Made by a program: the position numbers and the translations under genes
Shown: piece after piece, positions 47,036 to 56,010 of the stretch
Position numbering within the stretch: position 1 is the stretch's first letter
Layout: each line of letters opens with the position of its first letter
Source of the DNA: CAVWDI01 sp963753725
GTDB lineage: Bacteria > Chloroflexota > Anaerolineae > Anaerolineales > UBA4823
Length of the DNA: 64,000 nt
Direction: 5' to 3'
NCBI GenBank assembly: GCA_963753725.1
Contig: CAVWDI010000023.1
Span: 1-64,000 of the forward strand
The notes under the pieces: model-generated
What the model was told of the DNA's origin: nothing
The model's input: only the letters and a program-made list of their open reading frames with translations
The model's database searches: none

Positions 47036-47842
47036 CCAATTCTCCTATCCTAATTCTTCTTTTTATTGAATAATGTATCTTTCAATTACTATTTATTCTT
47101 TAGAATTTATAATTATGGTGTGAGCTCGTTTTTGTCTAGCAGTAACCTATTGAATTCATCGTATGGTACAAGGATTACTTTTAAAAACATTTGGCTATCA
47201 AATTTTATAAACAAGAGCGCACAATAAGAAGGATAACTTGGCCGCGCAAAAAGGACGTTAACATTTCATAGGAGGAATATCAACATTCGCTCCGGGATGA
47301 AAAATCTTAACAATTTTCGAAAATTTTCCCATATCAGGTAGATCATTGGATATAACATGCCAAATTCGGAATCGCAATTGGGTAGGATTTCAGGAGCCTG
47401 TTTTCCTAATTCTTTAAGGTTTCGGAATACGCGCAGAATGGACGGGGATCAAAAAATCCAATTTAACGGTATATGTTGGGGTTTAGTAATAAACATACCC
47501 TGCTATTGGGAGGTTTATCTGATATTGTTAGCGGTATAGTTATTGCAACATAACTTGATTTCTTTAAGGTTTTGCTACCTTAAAGTATTGTTATTTTTTA
47601 GACAAAATCACGCTTTATGTATTGCAAACCAGACCCCTTTTCTGCTAAAATAATAATCGAACAAGCCATTATCTGGGTCGCAGTCCACAATCCTGTGGGC
47701 TGAATCAGGGTCGTTGTTCTTCCCGCTTAGGGACCAACCCTAATCAATTTAATACGGAATATCTATAACTTCCCACTGGAAATATCGTGGCAGGTCAAGG
47801 GGATATTTTGTAATTGCCCGGGAATTTCAAACAGGAGCAAGG
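47036..47842. other. Long A/T-rich intergenic region between dnaK and dnaA
   Basis: 807 bases between divergent genes. I find no convincing coding frame: a 60-codon frame at 47357-47539 has no family features and no ribosome site. There is an inverted repeat at 47562-47585 and a CAGTCCACA/TGTGGGCTG stem near 47691-47712. No clear TTATCCACA-type DnaA box was seen, so an origin is possible by location but not shown. Confidence 0.6.
47562..47585. repeat. Perfect inverted repeat upstream of dnaA
   Basis: CTTTAAGGT (47562-47570), loop TTTGCT, ACCTTAAAG (47577-47585), 9-bp perfect arms. A second copy of the left arm, CTTTAAGGTTT, occurs at 47411-47421. It could be an operator or a structured element in the dnaA upstream region. 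Confidence 0.45.
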
Positions 47843-49198
47843 ATGAAAGCAAAGCAGGCCTGGCAAGCCGCCGTGGGTCAATTACAGGTCGAGATGCCGA
47901 AAGCCGCCTTTGACACATGGGTACGCAATGCTGAATTGATTTCCTATGAAGACGGCAGCTTTATCATCGGCGTCCCAAATTCCTATGCCCGCGATTGGCT
48001 GCACAGCCGCTTATCAAGCACAGTAAGGCGTTTGCTGACCGGGATTATGAACCGCACAGTTGAAGTGCGTTTTATTATTTGGCAAGATGAAAATGAGCCT
48101 GCTCAACTCCTGGAAAACCTCCCCATTGAAAATGATCCAATTGTCCCAGAAAATAATGCCAGCATAAACTCGCGTTATTCATTCGACAACTTTATTGTTG
48201 GAGCCAGCAACCGCCTGGCGCATGCCGCATCCCTGGCGGTCGCCGAAAAACCCACGCGTGCATATAATCCATTATTTTTATACGGCGGGGTTGGCTTGGG
48301 TAAGACCCATTTACTGCATGCAATTGGTAATATGGCTCAACAGCGTAACCTGCAAGTGCTATACGTGTCTTCCGAAGAGTTCACCAACGATCTGGTCGAA
48401 GCCATACACGCTCAAAAAACGCGCGGTTTCCGAGAAAAATATCGCGATATGGATGTTCTTCTCATTGACGATATTCAATTTATCGCTGGAAAGGAATCCA
48501 CCCAGGAAGAATTTTTTCACACATTCAACACGCTGCACGGACAAAACAAACAAATCGTAATCTCATCCGATAGACCGCCAAAAGCCCTGGTAACTTTGGA
48601 AGAAAGGCTTTGTTCCCGGTTTGAATGGGGACTGGCGGCTGATATCCAGCACCCGGACTTCGAGACCCGCCTGGCGATCCTGCGTGAAAAAAGCGACCGT
48701 TTAGACTGCCAGATACCCAACGATATTTTAGGGATTATCGCTCATAGGGTGCAGTCGAACATTCGCGAATTGGAAGGCGCCCTGACCCGCATGTCAGCCT
48801 ACGCCGACCTGAGCGGCATGGAACTGACCTCTGGTTTTGTGGATACGGCATTAGGCGACTTTCTGCCCAAGAAGAGCAGTGTGCATCCCGATGAGGTCCT
48901 GCAAGTGGTCGCTGACGCTTTTGGCATACCCAAAGAGGATTTGTTAGGGCGGGACCGTTCGCGCCGGGTTGCTCTTCCACGTCAGGTTGTAATGTACCTG
49001 CTGCGCGAGGAATCAAAAATTTCTTTACCCCAAATTGGTGAGACGCTCGGGGGACGCGACCACACCACCGTAATGTACGGCTGCGAGAAAATAGCAGACC
49101 TTTTGGAACGCGATGACCGCTTGAGAAGTAAGGTGCTTTATATTAAAGAACAGCTTTACGCGCCAGACAAGCTGCCTGTATCTGAGCGTTTTATCTAA
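47843..49198 (+). CDS. dnaA: Chromosomal replication initiator DnaA
   Basis: 451 residues. N-terminal domain I (AWQAAVGQLQVEMPKAAFDT), AAA+ domain with Walker A in FLYGGVGLGKTHLLHA, Walker B VLLIDDIQF, ISSDRPP sensor region, and C-terminal DnaA-box-binding helix-turn-helix with RDHTTVMYGCEKI. AACAGGAGCAAGG precedes the ATG. The gene is divergent from dnaK. Confidence 0.98.
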   Translation: MKAKQAWQAAVGQLQVEMPKAAFDTWVRNAELISYEDGSFIIGVPNSYARDWLHSRLSSTVRRLLTGIMNRTVEVRFIIWQDENEPAQLLENLPIENDPIVPENNASINSRYSFDNFIVGASNRLAHAASLAVAEKPTRAYNPLFLYGGVGLGKTHLLHAIGNMAQQRNLQVLYVSSEEFTNDLVEAIHAQKTRGFREKYRDMDVLLIDDIQFIAGKESTQEEFFHTFNTLHGQNKQIVISSDRPPKALVTLEERLCSRFEWGLAADIQHPDFETRLAILREKSDRLDCQIPNDILGIIAHRVQSNIRELEGALTRMSAYADLSGMELTSGFVDTALGDFLPKKSSVHPDEVLQVVADAFGIPKEDLLGRDRSRRVALPRQVVMYLLREESKISLPQIGETLGGRDHTTVMYGCEKIADLLERDDRLRSKVLYIKEQLYAPDKLPVSERFI

Positions 49199-49279
49199 TA
49201 TCCCCACAAGAAAAATAGAATTCGAGCGGGGTAATATCCCCCGGGATTCGACGTACACCAATATCAGATGACGCGATGG

Positions 49280-50449
49280 CTAATTCTGCTGGTCACTCTC
49301 TGGGTTTGTCTCAGTCCCCTTCGCATCCTTTTCCCACCAGCGCACATTCGGTGGCGGCAGTTCTGGCGATACAGTCTCCGGGAATGGGTCCTGGTCGAAC
49401 AAATTTGCGTATATATAACGGACCAGCACTCTGATAGTCGCAATCGTCGGTGCAGCCAATAAAACACCCAGCACGCCTGCCACCAGCGCTCCCGCCACAA
49501 TCCCCAGAATTACCACCAGCGGATGTAACTGCACCCGGCGCCCGATGATGCGCGGTAATAAGTAGTTCAAATCAAACTGCTGGAAAATAATATGCAGCCC
49601 GATAATCAGCAGCGCGAACATCCAGTTTGGAATCGGCAGCCAGGTTGAACCCACAGATAACGCCAGGATCGACGCGATAACCAGCCAGATGCCATGCCCG
49701 ATGCTCGGTAAAAACTCCAGCAGACCTGCCAGCACACCCATAGCTAATGCGAACGGGAGACCAATTAGAAAACCCCCAATCGTAAATATAATTGCTACGA
49801 CGGATGCCAGGATCAGCTGCCCCCGGAAGAAAGCGCTCCAAATCAAGTTGATTTCTGTCCGCAAATGGTCGAAGTCGCTCCTGTACGCCATTGGCGTGAT
49901 GCTCTCCAGCCAGGTAATTACTCTTTTGCCGTCCATCACCAGGTAGAAAGCCACAACGAATACGAACACCACCCATACCAATGAAGCGATCAGTTCAATT
50001 GCATATCCCAGAGTCTGGCCAAAGAACGGTTCAAAGATATTAACTACCGAACCGCTTACCTGTCCAAAAATCTCTTCCACGTCTATTACATATCCTGCAA
50101 CCACATAGCGGCTTGCCAGCAGGGATTCACCCTGCTCAAAAATGCGCTGGAAATCCAGATTCAGTTCCGCCGATTGGGCAGTTAAAGGAGGGATGATGAT
50201 CAAAGGAATCGCAAGGATGATTACAATGGCAACCAGGTAAGTCAACAGAGTCGCATAACCGCGCTTTATATGGAATCTCCTTTCGAACCAGCTTGCCAGA
50301 GGAGAAAGCACATACGCGATCACGATCGCCAGGATAAGAGGCGCAATTACCTCCCTGAAGTTATATAAAAGCAATAGTCCAAAAGCCAGCAGCAGCAGGC
50401 TGATGGTCAATTTAGTTCTCGATGACCAGCGAGGACGTTCTTCGTGCAT
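49280..50449 (-). CDS. AI-2E family (PF01594) membrane transporter
   Basis: 389 residues with about eight transmembrane helices and an N-terminal cytosolic charged stretch (MHEERPRWSSRTK). Typical segments of the family are VIAYVLSPLASWFE, PFALAMGVLAGLLEFLPSIGHG and GRRVQLHPLVVILGIVAGA. The family includes AI-2 exporters and Na+/H+ antiporters, so substrate is open. C-terminus extends as a soluble tail (about 345-389). It is convergent with dnaA. Confidence 0.85.
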   Translation of the reverse strand: MHEERPRWSSRTKLTISLLLLAFGLLLLYNFREVIAPLILAIVIAYVLSPLASWFERRFHIKRGYATLLTYLVAIVIILAIPLIIIPPLTAQSAELNLDFQRIFEQGESLLASRYVVAGYVIDVEEIFGQVSGSVVNIFEPFFGQTLGYAIELIASLVWVVFVFVVAFYLVMDGKRVITWLESITPMAYRSDFDHLRTEINLIWSAFFRGQLILASVVAIIFTIGGFLIGLPFALAMGVLAGLLEFLPSIGHGIWLVIASILALSVGSTWLPIPNWMFALLIIGLHIIFQQFDLNYLLPRIIGRRVQLHPLVVILGIVAGALVAGVLGVLLAAPTIATIRVLVRYIYANLFDQDPFPETVSPELPPPNVRWWEKDAKGTETNPESDQQN

Positions 50450-50509
50450 TTTTACATTCTAGCCTCGTAAGGGGAAAAAGGCAAATCAATAACCTGGTTA
50501 AATTACAAA

Positions 50510-50544
50510 CCCGGCTCAATAAAAATTCTTGCAATTAAGCCGGG
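50510..50544 (-). terminator. Candidate terminator of the small membrane protein gene
   Basis: CCCGGCT (50510-50516) and AGCCGGG (50538-50544) form a 7-bp stem with a long 21-base loop. On the minus strand it is followed by TTTGTAATTT. It lies 24 bases beyond the stop of the 50569-50781 gene. Confidence 0.45.
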
Positions 50545-50568
50545 TGGAGTTTCGAATAATGGATTATA

Positions 50569-50781
50569 TTAATTCAGGAAGAAAGATAAACCAAGCAGAA
50601 TTATGAAGAAAGTTCCTGCCAGGATTCCGATGCGTTTGAGGTCTTTAATCGTCTCGGAATAATCCGGGTGGAATCCAGTCTCATTCTGCAACTGCACACT
50701 TTCTGCAAGCGCAGCGCTGGGTGTACTTCTGCTGGTTGATCGTTTCTTGCGCGATTGTCTTTTTTTCGTTTTTTTGCTCAT
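50569..50781 (-). CDS. Small single-helix membrane protein
   Basis: 70 residues: basic N-terminus (KKTKKRQSRKKRSTS), then a C-terminal hydrophobic helix (about 50-68, IGILAGTFFIILLGLSFF). A ribosome site GAGGTGA precedes the ATG. No family recognised; it resembles tail-anchored membrane proteins. Confidence 0.55.
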   Translation of the reverse strand: MSKKTKKRQSRKKRSTSRSTPSAALAESVQLQNETGFHPDYSETIKDLKRIGILAGTFFIILLGLSFFLN

Positions 50782-50902
50782 CTAAATCACCTCGGCAAAT
50801 TGTGTCACAGTCTGGTAATCCATTTGCCGGATGAGATTATACCTTATCCCTATGGATTTTCCCAATAATTCCTGAAAGATTTCACTCAATCTAATACCGC
50901 CT

Positions 50903-51391
50903 TTACAATTCTTTCGGCCGCCAGATGTTTACTAACTCACCCTCTGTTTCAAATGACAATTCTCTCCAGTGTTTTATTGGAAGTGAAACATTCGCCAGCG
51001 CAGCCGTAGGCATCCTTTCCACCTCCCCAGTCAATATCTCCAGCAGGTCCTCCAAACCAGGATTATGGCCGACAACCATTACATTTTCAAATTCATCGGG
51101 GGTAACACTTAAGGTTTCAATATAAGCTTCCGGCCAGGCAGCGTATAAATCCCTTTCAAATATTATCTCGCCTTCATAACCGACCTCTTCTACCAAAAGC
51201 TCGGTTGTTTTTTTTGCTCGCTTTGCTGAAGAGCTGATAATCAAATCCGGGATTGACGCCTCTCTCACCAATATTTCTCCCATTCGCGGCGCATCCCGCT
51301 TGCCGCGTTTGTTCAAAGGCCGGTCATGATCGGCTAATTCCGCTTGTTTCCAGCTTGATTTAGCGTGTCTTAATATTAGCAGTGTTTTCAT
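50903..51391 (-). CDS. sixA: SixA-like histidine phosphatase
   Basis: 162 residues of the histidine phosphatase superfamily. The RHG-type motif is LLILRHAKSSW, with the second His at VMVVGHNPGLEDL and RAKKTTELL in the SixA pattern. In E. coli SixA removes phosphate from HPt domains; other members act on small phosphoesters. Length fits SixA. Confidence 0.88.
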   Translation of the reverse strand: MKTLLILRHAKSSWKQAELADHDRPLNKRGKRDAPRMGEILVREASIPDLIISSSAKRAKKTTELLVEEVGYEGEIIFERDLYAAWPEAYIETLSVTPDEFENVMVVGHNPGLEDLLEILTGEVERMPTAALANVSLPIKHWRELSFETEGELVNIWRPKEL

Positions 51392-51419
51392 AACACCCTC
51401 GACAGTAATGAATTTTCAA

Positions 51420-53957
51420 CTACTTAATATATTTATCTTCCTTGTAACCAGGAAATTCGGCCAACTCCCCATCTACTTCAACAACATGATTGGGCATCCA
51501 GGCGATTCCAAATAAATCCAGCATTACATCTTTCTTATAAGGGGTGACCGGAATCTCCTCAATATCCTCGACGATATCCAGCCACTTCTCCTGTATCTCT
51601 TGGATCGCTTCTTCCTGGTCACCTTTCAGCTCTTCGATATCCTTTTTGAAATCTTCAATAGCGTCTCTAGATTCTTCCACATCCGCCTTTGCTTTTGCCG
51701 TCATGCGCCGTTTTGACAACGAAGAGGACAATCGCCGCTTACGACCCCCGAACAGGCTGATAGCTGTCTCGGCATAATTTCCCCACTCTTCCATCTTGCG
51801 GTGTGAGAGTTCAGATTCGTCCTCATCCAATTCTTGCTGTTCCCGTTCTATTCGATCCAGCAAGCGTTTGATCTTTGTTTTAAATGCAGCCTCTATTTTC
51901 TCGATTTCAGCTTCAAATTTCTCCTCGGCTGCATCTTCGCACATATTTTTAAATTCGGCTTCAGTTACATCCGGCCCTGCATACACTTTCAAGGTTTCGT
52001 TAGCTCGTACATTGACTTCACTTGAACGATATGCCCAATCCTGGAAATCGGTACGCATCCTGCTCAGTACTTTCGCCTCCGAAAGTGGCGCTTCCAAACT
52101 GCTGAAGCGCGTATCCGGGGCTGGGGACTGATCTAATTGGCGCGGTTCTACCGGAGGTGCGGGGAAATTATCCCAGCGCACCACGCCGCGCCGGTCGGGA
52201 TTCTCAACCAGTACTGTGCGGAAAACTTCGCTGTCGAGGTTGTATTTCCGGTTGCGGAATCGTATATGCGCCTGTGCCAGTAATACCGGCCGGTAAATGA
52301 TTCCCTTGCCCTGCAAACCCTCGGGATAAGTTTCCCGGGCTGCCTTTACCGCTTGTGAAAGCGTCTGATTGTTGGGCAGGAAATATTCGGCGGCTCTGGC
52401 CGGAACAGCCGGACGGGTTATCGAACCAAGTATTACTTCCTCTTTTCCTGCAGCAATTTTCTTTTTTGAGGCAGGTTTTTCTTTCCCAATTGCCTCCAGC
52501 CCTGCAGGTTCACCAGTCGGCTGCGAAGCCTTCGCGGATGGAGTTTGAATCTCCACAGCCCCGACCATCTCATTCAGCGCCGGGATTTGCGCACGCGTTA
52601 ATGGACCAGCCAAGTAATTCATCGCCCAGCGTGTATGGAAAACCGCCGGCTTCTTCTCGTGTACATTTTTCACCAGGAAAACCCGTTTTCCAAGCGCTGA
52701 GATCAGTTTGTCTAATTCGCTTCTGGTCATATCACCCGCTATCACGCCTTCCAAACCATCCAGAAGCCGTTGTTTATCCTGATCAGTCTGCAGTTTACCG
52801 ATGAACCAGGTTCCAGCGTTTGAGAGCGCTTTATAATCCACATCCACCGGGTTCTGGGTGACCAGCATCTGTCCTACGCCAAACGCACGCGCCTGCTTCA
52901 ACATGCGCAGCATAGGCTCTTTAGAAGGCGGATTACTGGTAGGGGGTAAATAACCAAATATTTCATCAAAATATACGATCGCTCGCAGCGAAGTCGTACC
53001 GCTCTGTGATCGCATCCAGGTTTCAACTGCCGAATACAAAAGTGTGACAAAGAACATTCGCTCGGCGTCATTTAAATGTGCGATATAAAACACACTGTGC
53101 CGCGGCCGTCCGTCAGGTCCATAAAGCAAACTGGCGATATCCAGCGGCTGTCCTTCGATCCAGGTTTGGAATGCCGGCGCCGCCAGGATGTTATTAAGCA
53201 GCATTGCCAACTCAAAGCGCTCCTTTTGCGGGAAAAATGTATTCACATCGAACACGCCCAATTTTGAAAACGGCGGGTTTTGGGTTTGCATGATCAACTC
53301 CCCCAGGTCCAGGTCCTTGCCCTGACTCCATGCAGTCTCAAAGATATTGGCAAGCAAAATGTGTTCCCGTGTGCGAACCGGGTCGACATCATCCATTCCC
53401 ACCAGGCCCAGAATCGCGGTAACTGTGCTTGATATCATTTCTCGTAGCAATTCCCGGTTTTCCTCCCAGGGGATAGCCGGCGCTTCCAGCGAGGAAAGAA
53501 TGCTGACCGGTATACCGGCATCCGAACCGGGTGTATACACCGCGAAATGAGCTGAGGCGCTGAGCTGCTCCAGCCTCTCCGGACCTATACCCCACTTCGC
53601 TAACCCCTTCTTCCACAAGGAAGCAGCATTTTCTGCGGCTTGCTCCACGGTTATCCCCTCACGGCGCGCTTCATCCGCATTCACCCAGGGTTGAAAATCG
53701 GCTGGGGCGAGGTTCGGGAAGTGCAGCAATGCGTTTGTGATATCCCCTTTTGGATCTATCATCAGGGACGGTATACCCTGCAGCGCCGCTTCCTCCAACA
53801 GGTCTATGCATAGACCCGTTTTACCGGAACCGGTCATGCCCACTACAACTGCGTGTGTGGTCAGATCATCCGGATCGTAAAGCAGAGGCTCATCGACAAC
53901 TTCTCTACTCTTAAGGTCAAAGATCCTTCCAAGAAAAAATTTTCCTTCCGTATCCAT
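51420..53957 (-). CDS. HerA-like DUF853/DUF87-type ATPase with C-terminal coiled coil
   Basis: About 845 residues. Walker A in VVVGMTGSGKTGLCIDLLEE (about 40) and a Walker B-like VYFDEIFGYLPP (about 328). N-terminal HerA-like P-loop domain, then a long Glu/Lys-rich coiled coil (about 650-800, KIEAAFKTKIKRLLDR) near the C-terminus. The family is a DNA translocase or pump type; no HerA-partner nuclease (NurA) is next to it. I start at ATG 53957 (MDTEGKFFLGRIF). Confidence 0.8.
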   Translation of the reverse strand: MDTEGKFFLGRIFDLKSREVVDEPLLYDPDDLTTHAVVVGMTGSGKTGLCIDLLEEAALQGIPSLMIDPKGDITNALLHFPNLAPADFQPWVNADEARREGITVEQAAENAASLWKKGLAKWGIGPERLEQLSASAHFAVYTPGSDAGIPVSILSSLEAPAIPWEENRELLREMISSTVTAILGLVGMDDVDPVRTREHILLANIFETAWSQGKDLDLGELIMQTQNPPFSKLGVFDVNTFFPQKERFELAMLLNNILAAPAFQTWIEGQPLDIASLLYGPDGRPRHSVFYIAHLNDAERMFFVTLLYSAVETWMRSQSGTTSLRAIVYFDEIFGYLPPTSNPPSKEPMLRMLKQARAFGVGQMLVTQNPVDVDYKALSNAGTWFIGKLQTDQDKQRLLDGLEGVIAGDMTRSELDKLISALGKRVFLVKNVHEKKPAVFHTRWAMNYLAGPLTRAQIPALNEMVGAVEIQTPSAKASQPTGEPAGLEAIGKEKPASKKKIAAGKEEVILGSITRPAVPARAAEYFLPNNQTLSQAVKAARETYPEGLQGKGIIYRPVLLAQAHIRFRNRKYNLDSEVFRTVLVENPDRRGVVRWDNFPAPPVEPRQLDQSPAPDTRFSSLEAPLSEAKVLSRMRTDFQDWAYRSSEVNVRANETLKVYAGPDVTEAEFKNMCEDAAEEKFEAEIEKIEAAFKTKIKRLLDRIEREQQELDEDESELSHRKMEEWGNYAETAISLFGGRKRRLSSSLSKRRMTAKAKADVEESRDAIEDFKKDIEELKGDQEEAIQEIQEKWLDIVEDIEEIPVTPYKKDVMLDLFGIAWMPNHVVEVDGELAEFPGYKEDKYIK

Positions 53958-54111
53958 CCTTAAACTCCATCTTTTGATTTTCAATTTGCCAACCAACGGG
54001 ATCGCTGCCAGGTTATTATTCTAAGCTGGGAAGAGCATTTCGCCAAGTGTCTCGGAAGCGAATCGCTTTCTTTTACCCAATTATAAATTCCATTTTATAC
54101 GCAAAAAATTT

Positions 54112-55206
54112 CTACGGCAGGGATTGGCCGTAAACTCGTTCGAATTCTTGCAGATACTGTTGGGCAATATCCCTGTTGTGGATCACAAGCAGGTTCTCAT
54201 CATTTATCCGGTCTGCATTCACGCTGAAATTATACGAGCCGGTGATCACCACCTGCTCATCGATAATAATCACCTTGTGGTGCATTTTATTCTTATTTCC
54301 ATCCAAACGCACATCCACACCCGCCGCTCTCAGTCGGTCATATTCTGTGCCGGCATTCGACCTGGACTGCCCTTTATCGAGCACACCGCTCACTGTCACG
54401 CCTCGCTGCGCCTTATAAATCATCTCATCCGCTAAATCATCCAGCGTAAAGGAATATGCCAAAAAATAGATGCTGTCCTGCGCTCCTCGCACAAGTTGTT
54501 CAATTCGCCTGGAAGGCTTATCCTCCGGTGAAAAGTAACTCTCTAACTGTGTATTGTATTCAATAAAGGAAGTGTTGGGGTTGTTCGCTGGAGAACCGGG
54601 TCCAAAGCGATCATCCAGGTACATCTCCTCAAATTCGAGGCTGTAATTCTGCGCCAGGCGTGGGGAATTAATCCTAATCAGGTTGTTATCATGGAAATAA
54701 GCGCCCTTAACGCTCAAGTTGGTTGAGCCTGTCCATACCTGCTGGCGGTCGATCACCACGAATTTATTATGCATCCGCCCTTCACGTTCATCACCGATTA
54801 CTTGAATGCCGGCCGCTTTCAATTCATTGATCTCATCCACATCCAGGTTGTCACTTTCCGTCACAATACGCACCTGTACGCCGCGTCGGTGGGCATCGAT
54901 CATTGCGTCCCGGATGCTCCAAAGGTTCATAAAATGCATGGCTGCGTCTACACTCACGCGCGCATTGCGGATGCTCTCTGCCAGGGCTTCATCCGGTCCT
55001 CCACGGTACCTTGAACTTGACGGATCGTCTGGATCGCTGAAGTAAACCGCATACCAGTCCCCCGGTGCGTCACTGGACGATACTGGGGATACAGGTGTTG
55101 GCAGCGGTTCAAAAGCTAAAAGCAGGTCACACCCGCTAGTTAAAAACGCTCCCGCAATAAGCACAATTACAGCACAGATTTTTATTGCAGATAAATTCAT
55201 GAGCAT
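54112..55206 (-). CDS. Phospholipase D-like lipoprotein
   Basis: 364 residues with a lipoprotein signal (LIAGAFLTSGCDLL, Cys near 26) and two PLD HxKx4D motifs: MHNKFVVIDRQQVWTGS (about 166-181) and MHHKVIIIDEQVVITGS (about 307-323). Both motifs are complete, so the enzyme is likely an active two-motif PLD hydrolase or nuclease anchored outside the cell. No effector or immunity features seen nearby. Confidence 0.88.
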   Translation of the reverse strand: MLMNLSAIKICAVIVLIAGAFLTSGCDLLLAFEPLPTPVSPVSSSDAPGDWYAVYFSDPDDPSSSRYRGGPDEALAESIRNARVSVDAAMHFMNLWSIRDAMIDAHRRGVQVRIVTESDNLDVDEINELKAAGIQVIGDEREGRMHNKFVVIDRQQVWTGSTNLSVKGAYFHDNNLIRINSPRLAQNYSLEFEEMYLDDRFGPGSPANNPNTSFIEYNTQLESYFSPEDKPSRRIEQLVRGAQDSIYFLAYSFTLDDLADEMIYKAQRGVTVSGVLDKGQSRSNAGTEYDRLRAAGVDVRLDGNKNKMHHKVIIIDEQVVITGSYNFSVNADRINDENLLVIHNRDIAQQYLQEFERVYGQSLP

Positions 55207-55292
55207 GAACCTGGAGCCTGTCCTTGGGAAATGGGATAAAATTTTTTGTCCATCTATAAATCCCCCTTATATTAACACATTACACTATGGCT

Positions 55293-55339
55293 GTAGGACA
55301 AGATGGCCGCGCAGCGTCTCATGAGACATCTTATCCTAC
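55293..55339. repeat. Dispersed palindromic repeat, copy A
   Basis: GTAGGACAAGAT pairs with ATCTTATCCTAC (one wobble); inside, GTCTC pairs with GAGAC around AT, and a one-sided GCCGCGCAGC insert sits on the left arm. Same family as the copy at 8569-8616. Confidence 0.75.
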
Positions 55340-55357
55340 TTGACTTAGTATTCCCTT

Positions 55358-55384
55358 GTAGAACAAGATGCCATCTTGTCCTAC
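55358..55384. repeat. Dispersed palindromic repeat, copy B (short form)
   Basis: GTAGAACAAGATG and CATCTTGTCCTAC pair almost perfectly with no insert; it is the family's outer stem alone. It lies 18 bases from copy A. Confidence 0.7.
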
Positions 55385-55402
55385 TTAACTTCGCACTACC
55401 GT

Positions 55403-55470
55403 ATAGGGCAAGATGTCCGCGAAGCGTCCTTTAGGGCCGCGCAGCAAATCTTTAAGACATCTCACCCTAC
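55403..55470. repeat. Dispersed palindromic repeat, copy C (extended form)
   Basis: TAGGGCAAGATG pairs with CATCTCACCCTA around TCCGCGAAGCGTCC and an extra GGGCCGCGCAGC segment; the CCGCGAAGC and CCGCGCAGC inserts of the other copies both appear. Together with A and B it makes a cluster of three copies in 180 bases. Confidence 0.65.
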
Positions 55471-55489
55471 ACAATTCAAATCCAAAGTA

Positions 55490-55894
55490 CTACTTAACTT
55501 CAAACTCCAGCGTTTGATCCAGCTCTCCATTCAAAAATAAATCAACCTTATACGACCCGATCGGCCACAAACTATTATTGCTGAGTTCAAATGTAAGTAT
55601 ATTGGCGCCGGTAGTCAATTCCGTTTCGTCGAGGAAAATATTGGGTTCCTCTCCTTCGATATTTACAGCTGTCCAGGAAGCTTTTACCGTTGTGTCATCC
55701 GGGGCATTGGCCAAATCAACTTTGCAGTAAAAGATTTCATCCTGTGCAAAAACTTCCGTTCTCTGCTCACCTGCCTCATCACGCGCCATCCACACCTCAT
55801 CGATATTTGCGGTACTGGCGCTGAAGCTGCAAGCCAATGGTACAACGAACATCGCTCCAACAGCAAGTAAAATAAACAAAAAATTTTTATTCAT
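55490..55894 (-). CDS. Secreted lipoprotein, unknown
   Basis: 134 residues. The N-terminus (MNKNFLFILLAVGAMFVVPLACSFS) is a lipobox-type signal with Cys 22. The rest is a single beta-rich domain ending VDLFLNGELDQTLEFEVK, resembling a fibronectin/Ig-type surface module. No family recognised. The ATG has a GGAG just upstream. Confidence 0.7.
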   Translation of the reverse strand: MNKNFLFILLAVGAMFVVPLACSFSASTANIDEVWMARDEAGEQRTEVFAQDEIFYCKVDLANAPDDTTVKASWTAVNIEGEEPNIFLDETELTTGANILTFELSNNSLWPIGSYKVDLFLNGELDQTLEFEVK

Positions 55895-56010
55895 GTTTTC
55901 TCCTAAATTTAGAATTTTTTATTTCCGATATTGATTCCAAAAAGTCCTGTATGGATACTCAAATCCCAAATAATTTATGTATACATATATCGGGACGTGT
56001 CACGTATCCC

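Noticed and set aside
47357..47539. 60-codon open frame upstream of dnaA
   Set aside because: No ribosome site, no family features and atypical composition in an A/T-rich non-coding region.
47641..47730. tRNA-Sec or another structured RNA at the CAGTCCACA/TGTGGGCTG stem
   Set aside because: The pairing is short and does not extend to a cloverleaf or CCA-type end; only a simple hairpin is supported.
51420..55206. HerA-like ATPase next to a PLD-family protein as a defence pair
   Set aside because: The PLD protein has a lipoprotein signal and would sit outside the cell, and the genes are not overlapping. No NurA, SIR2 or other defence partner is present.
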